NCBI GenBank assembly: GCA_947424985.1 | Contig: CANDYN010000002.1 | Coordinates: forward strand, 1 to 33,836 | Source: Rickettsiales bacterium | GTDB lineage: Bacteria; Pseudomonadota; Alphaproteobacteria; Rickettsiales; Deianiraeaceae | Length of the DNA: 33,836 nucleotides | Reading direction: 5' to 3' | Part shown: positions 30,482 through 33,836 of the stretch, in pieces | Layout: every line of letters starts with the position of its first letter | Numbering within the stretch: position 1 is the first letter of the stretch | Translations under genes and position numbers: made by a program | The notes under the pieces: generated by a model | Told to the model about the DNA's origin: nothing | The model's input: the letters and a program-made list of their open reading frames with translations, nothing else | Database searches by the model: none

Positions 30482-31180
30482 TTATTCCAGCCAGCCATAC
30501 CTTGCGTCATTCCCGCACAGGCTGGAATCCATTGCTAAACTCTCCCGGATTCCAGCCTGAGCTTGAATGACATCTATGAATACCCCAATAAACCCCTCCG
30601 CAAACTCCTCAATCCCAATATCAAACCCAAGCGATCTCACAGAACAAACCCCAAAATCCGATATCCCGCAAGGAATAATCTTCCCAAATTTCTCAAGATC
30701 CGGACTAATGTTAATCGATACCCCATGATACGAAATCCCATGACTGATCCGAACCCCAATCGATGCAATTTTCTCTCGCCTCTCACCGTTTTTAACCCAA
30801 ACCCCAATTAAATCCGTATCCGCCTCCGACTCTATCCCAAAACTTTGTAATGTATCAATTACACTCTTTTGTAAAAACCCAATGTATTTCCTAACGTCCC
30901 CACCAAACCTTTTTTTAATGTCGAGCATAAAATATACAATTAACTGTCCCGGCCCATGAAATGTGACCTTCCCCCCACGATTTGTGTGTAAAAAATTGAT
31001 ACTCTTATCCAAAATATCCTCCTCACCCCCACTTTTCCCAATCGTGTAAACTTCCTCGTGCTGCAAAAGCCAAACCCTCTCAGGCTCTTCGTTTTTCGAA
31101 ATTTTTTCAATATTTCTTATCATTTCGTCAAAAGCCTCTTGAAAATTAATTATTTCACTTGCTTGATTGATTATGTTCAT
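30482..31180 (-). CDS. lipB: octanoyl-ACP:protein octanoyltransferase
   Basis: A 232-residue LipB, which moves octanoate from acyl carrier protein to lipoyl domains as the first step of lipoate synthesis. Seen are NRGGKVTFHGPGQLIVYFML (family RGGxxTYHGPGQ), the catalytic lysine region KIASIGVRISHGISYHG, and the catalytic cysteine in PCGIS. The natural domain seems to end near EEFAEGFIGVFIDVI; the last ~30 residues (QAQAGIRESLAMDSSLCGND and on) are encoded by a palindromic repeat. The start ATG 31180 fits. LipA would need the Fe-S carriers upstream in the window; it is not encoded here. Confidence 0.93.
   Translation of the reverse strand: MNIINQASEIINFQEAFDEMIRNIEKISKNEEPERVWLLQHEEVYTIGKSGGEEDILDKSINFLHTNRGGKVTFHGPGQLIVYFMLDIKKRFGGDVRKYIGFLQKSVIDTLQSFGIESEADTDLIGVWVKNGERREKIASIGVRISHGISYHGVSINISPDLEKFGKIIPCGISDFGVCSVRSLGFDIGIEEFAEGFIGVFIDVIQAQAGIRESLAMDSSLCGNDARYGWLE
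30504..30571. repeat. palindromic repeat inside the lipB coding end
   Basis: GCGTCATTCCCGCACAGGCT plus GGAATCC on one side and GGATTCCAGCCTGAGC with TTGAATGAC on the other form a near-perfect inverted repeat (about four mismatches). It belongs to the GTCATCC/GTCATTCC family and is in frame with lipB. Confidence 0.8.
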
Positions 31181-31223
31181 AAAAATTTGTTGTTTTGTGA
31201 AATTTTAATGCAGTTTGTTTAAT

Positions 31224-31466
31224 ATGCAAGTTATAACTTTAAATAGAGCGAAAATCGGAAAGAAATATATTATAGATCACGTTAAAACCTCGCTTTTGCA
31301 CTATGAAATTTATGGAATAGGAAAGGGCAGGGTGATCGAACTTGATCAAAAAAGTCTCCTCGGACTTGTCTTTAAAATCTCGCTAAATCTTAGCTTTGGT
31401 CGAGTGTCTTTTATGATAAGACGGGAATATGCTAAAGGAATTTTTTTGACTGAATATGGAAAATAA
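31224..31466 (+). CDS. feoA: FeoA-like ferrous iron transport protein
   Basis: An 80-residue SH3-like protein from ATG 31224 (MQVITLNRAKIGKKYIIDHV). FeoA is a small cytoplasmic partner of FeoB. The KGRVIEL and FGRVSFMIRREYAKGIFL segments fit the family beta strands (usual LGDPxxxRGxxxxLRxxEAxxIxV). The similarity is modest, but the gene overlaps feoB by 11 bases, which settles the assignment. It is probably a feoAB operon. The divergent gene upstream is lipB. No Fur box was recognised. Confidence 0.78.
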   Translation: MQVITLNRAKIGKKYIIDHVKTSLLHYEIYGIGKGRVIELDQKSLLGLVFKISLNLSFGRVSFMIRREYAKGIFLTEYGK

Positions 31467-33297
31467 ATATCTGAGAATACTCGTAATCGGTCGGCCAAAT
31501 GTCGGAAAAACCTCAATCGTTAATTGCCTTACCGGCTCTAACCTAAAAGTCGGAAACTTCGCCGGAGTGACAACTAATATGTCCGAAATAATGCTGAAAT
31601 ATGATGATAAAATCATGGGCATTATAGACTCTCCCGGGCTTTACTCAATTAATCAAATTTCCGGAAAAGATGAAGAAATCGTCGTAGATTTCTTGAAAAA
31701 ATCCGAAGGTTTTGATGTAATCCTAAATATCCTAGACTCAATGAAAATCGAATCCGATATAATCCTTACAAAAGAAATTCTGCAAATTACAAATAAACCC
31801 GTAATCCTCTGCTTTAATTCGTATGATGTAGCCGAACGGAGTGGAGTTTCGATAAATATCGCTCTGCTTGAAGAAAAACTCGGATTGCATGTCATTAAAA
31901 CCGATTCCTGCTCAATCCTGAAATGCTGTGATCCAAAATTAATCGCGAAAATCGCAAATCCGATCCCAAGAAATCTCGCAAAACTCGATAACTTTGATGA
32001 GAAAATATCAGCCTGTGTTACAAAAAAAATCGTGCGAAAAAAAATTGATTTTACTAAAATCCTGGATAAAATCTTCCTAAATAGAATCCTAGCCTTGCCG
32101 ATCTTCGCTCTGATAATGCTCTCAATTTTCTATGTAACTTTTGAACTTTCCGAACCAATTAAATCCGTCCTCGCGTTTATCTTCTCATTTATCGCAAAAT
32201 TTGTTGATTTCGTAATTACAAATCGTGAAATTGCCTCCATGATAAACGACGGAATCCTCCAAGGTGTTCTTTCGATAATCCAGTTCCTCCCAAGTATCGT
32301 AATCCTTTTTACCTGTATAAACTTGCTTGAACGAAGCGGATATATGTCCCGAATTTCCTTCATCATGGATTCATTTATGAAGCTTTTCGGTCTCAGCGGA
32401 AAAGCCGTAATTCCGTTTATCTCGGGCTTTGGATGTTCAATCCCCGCCTATATTTCAGCAAGAATATTGCCATCAAAAATCGAACGAATCTCCGCAATGT
32501 TTGCAATCGGTTTTATGACCTGCTCCGCAAAATTTACCTTCTTTATTATGATAGTTGGACTTATATTCTCCAAAGCCGATGCGCCTTTTGTTATGCTTGG
32601 AATATATTTCCTAAGCGCAATAGTCGGATTATTTGTCTCAGCCTTCGTCTCCTTCGTCCTAACCAGAAATCTGCCGAAAAAACTAATACCCGTCTCGCCT
32701 TTAATTGAAATGCCTAGATATAAATTTCCAAACCTTAAACAAGTCCTTAAAACTGTTAAAATTGATGCACTCTCCTTCCTGAAAAAAGCCGGTGGATTTA
32801 TCGTTGTCTGCTCTTTCGCCGTCTGGGTCTTGTCAAACTACCCGGTAAAATCAGGTTTTTATAAACAAGAAAAAGCCGCAATCGAAGCCAATGATGAAAT
32901 AAAAATCGCCGAACTTAATAAAGAACGACTTGAAAACTCAGTCCTTGCCACTTTCGGGCGAACCCTAGATCCCGTTTTCTCCTATTTAGGCTTTGATTGG
33001 CGAACTAATGTCGTAATCCTGTCAGGTTTGCTCGGAAAAGAAGTCGGAATCTCAACCATGGGAATTCTATATGGAATAGATATCGAAAACGGCGGAGTCC
33101 TGCGTATCGATAAATATATCTCCCGTGCGTCAAGTATCGCCCTGATCGTGTTCTTTATGTTCTATCTCCCCTGCCTCTCCGCAACCGTAGTCTTTAAAAA
33201 AGAAGCGGAATATAAATATGCAACCAGCTTTCTGGTAATCTCAACCAGTCTAATCGCCTATTTCTTCGCTCTTGCTGCGTATACTTTGTTTGCTTAA
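31456..33297 (+). CDS. feoB: ferrous iron transporter FeoB, short
   Basis: A 613-residue inner-membrane Fe(II) importer (E. coli FeoB is 773). The G domain shows G1 GRPNVGKTS (residues 12-20), NFAGVTTN (G2), DSPGLYSI (G3; family DLPGTYSL) and FNSYD for G4 (family NxxD). The helical domain is shortened. Then come about eight to nine membrane helices with the gate-like segments FISGFGCSIPAYISAR and LPCLSATVVF. The VVILSGLLGKEVGISTMGIL stretch is also typical. The overlap with feoA is 11 bases. It fits a compact Feo of a host-associated bacterium. Iron supply is relevant to the nearby Fe-S carrier. Confidence 0.93.
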   Translation: MENKYLRILVIGRPNVGKTSIVNCLTGSNLKVGNFAGVTTNMSEIMLKYDDKIMGIIDSPGLYSINQISGKDEEIVVDFLKKSEGFDVILNILDSMKIESDIILTKEILQITNKPVILCFNSYDVAERSGVSINIALLEEKLGLHVIKTDSCSILKCCDPKLIAKIANPIPRNLAKLDNFDEKISACVTKKIVRKKIDFTKILDKIFLNRILALPIFALIMLSIFYVTFELSEPIKSVLAFIFSFIAKFVDFVITNREIASMINDGILQGVLSIIQFLPSIVILFTCINLLERSGYMSRISFIMDSFMKLFGLSGKAVIPFISGFGCSIPAYISARILPSKIERISAMFAIGFMTCSAKFTFFIMIVGLIFSKADAPFVMLGIYFLSAIVGLFVSAFVSFVLTRNLPKKLIPVSPLIEMPRYKFPNLKQVLKTVKIDALSFLKKAGGFIVVCSFAVWVLSNYPVKSGFYKQEKAAIEANDEIKIAELNKERLENSVLATFGRTLDPVFSYLGFDWRTNVVILSGLLGKEVGISTMGILYGIDIENGGVLRIDKYISRASSIALIVFFMFYLPCLSATVVFKKEAEYKYATSFLVISTSLIAYFFALAAYTLFA

Positions 33298-33359
33298 GCT
33301 TGCGTCATTCCAATCTCCCCATTATTCCTCCCCAATCTGTCATCCCAATTTTCTATGCC

Positions 33360-33425
33360 GTCATCCCCGCGAAGGCGGGGATCCATTGCTAAATTCTCCT
33401 GGATCCACGCATACGCGAGGATGAC
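33360..33425. repeat. GTCATCCCCGCGAAGG palindrome after feoB
   Basis: GTCATCCCCGCGAAGGCGGG with ATCCA pairs with TGGATCC...GCGAGGATGAC. Preceding bases (33304-33350) hold further half-copies (GTCATTCCAATC, GTCATCCCAATT), so the 33298-33501 gap is mostly repeat material. It may end feoB transcription. Confidence 0.8.
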
Positions 33426-33501
33426 AATCGAGCAACGCGTAGTCAAATTTTCCTTGATTTTTAAAATACTTAATTTAATATAGAGTATATTTTATGAGAA
33501 T

Positions 33502-33753
33502 ATGAAAATGCAATTGTCCCAAAAAATAGTTAACGATCTTTCTGATCTTGGCTTTAAAGATACTCAAGGTTGGACCTTGGCACAGGCAATTGAAGCCCTG
33601 CAGGAATCTGGACTTGAAAAATTTAGACAAGATAATGAAAAAATTCGTGATGAGATGGATATAAAGCTTGAAAAATGGTACTATAAAATTCTTGTATCTT
33701 TTGGTGGAATTGTTGCCGGTGCTGCAACTTTAATTATTGCAATTTTGAAGTAG
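33502..33753 (+). CDS. small coiled-coil tail-anchored membrane protein
   Basis: An 83-residue protein: a helical soluble part (SQKIVNDLSDLGFKDTQGWT then a charged coil FRQDNEKIRDEMDIKLEKW) and a C-terminal membrane helix (ILVSFGGIVAGAATLIIAIL, residues 63-82). The architecture matches the protein at 21738-21983. Such proteins are common in Rickettsiales-type genomes near REP repeats. Function is unknown. Confidence 0.65.
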   Translation: MKMQLSQKIVNDLSDLGFKDTQGWTLAQAIEALQESGLEKFRQDNEKIRDEMDIKLEKWYYKILVSFGGIVAGAATLIIAILK

Positions 33754-33778
33754 TTGTGGGTGCTATAGGTTGGCTAGT

Positions 33779-33836
33779 ATGCTAGCTGGACTTAAAAAGT
33801 TTAATAAAGAAAGAACCAAATGGCGTGATGAAATTG
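33779..33836 (+). CDS. possible gene start, cut by the right edge
   Basis: ATG 33779 opens a frame reading MLAGLKKFNKERTKWRDEI to the end of the window. The codon use is plausible and it follows the 83-residue gene by 25 bases. Too little is seen for any assignment. Confidence 0.3.
   Translation, partial: MLAGLKKFNKERTKWRDEI

Overview
The window looks like a chromosomal segment of a low-GC alphaproteobacterium, most likely a host-associated Rickettsiales-type lineage. The pointers are strong AT bias, a DUF1013/TrcR-type regulator, short GC-rich palindromes scattered between and inside genes (as Rickettsia palindromic elements do), many small secreted or membrane proteins, few Shine-Dalgarno sequences, and a housekeeping set in the usual alphaproteobacterial style. 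No species name is claimed.

Layout. 1-4.3 kb: an edge-truncated Q/N-rich protein gene, tatA, a cold-shock gene, an RGG-tailed DEAD-box helicase and a lysine-rich repeat protein. 4.4-9.2 kb: a secreted 12-cysteine repeat protein, an AMMECR1/MEMO pair, a PhzE-like chorismate aminating enzyme and, divergently, a short PRPP-synthetase-like gene. 9.2-13.4 kb: an accessory island of six related cassettes (four on -, two on +) around three small secreted six-cysteine proteins and a truncated gene. 13.5-24.4 kb: oligoendopeptidase F, queC/lipoprotein/trcR, a dicarboxylate symporter, a large pilin-like protein, MlaA, an ABC-2-type membrane protein, tRNA-His and a MazEF-like pair. 24.4-33.8 kb: rfbB, a dGTPase-like gene, an IscA/ErpA-type gene, a COQ10/RatA-like gene, two overlapping tiny membrane ORFs, an unusually long rpoD, lipB, feoA/feoB and a small coiled-coil membrane protein.

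The most striking item is the island. Each cassette has its own sigma70-like promoter, then a transcript of about 165 nt, then a 69-73 aa protein. The RNA has a long closing helix whose arms changed together in all six copies, a second covarying hairpin, an invariant core, and a conserved choice between two mutually exclusive helices. I do not recognise the RNA or the protein family, and no transposase, reverse transcriptase or nuclease accompanies them. It is a candidate undescribed structured-RNA/small-protein system, or a leader-controlled gene family spreading by duplication.

Other notable points are palindromic repeats that now encode the C-termini of LipB and the PhzE-like enzyme, a vegetative sigma factor with a long charged N-terminal extension, a Ser/Gly-rich sigma finger and an extra C-terminal tail, and an orphan PhzE-like enzyme. 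All assignments come from reading the sequence. No database search or folding program was run.
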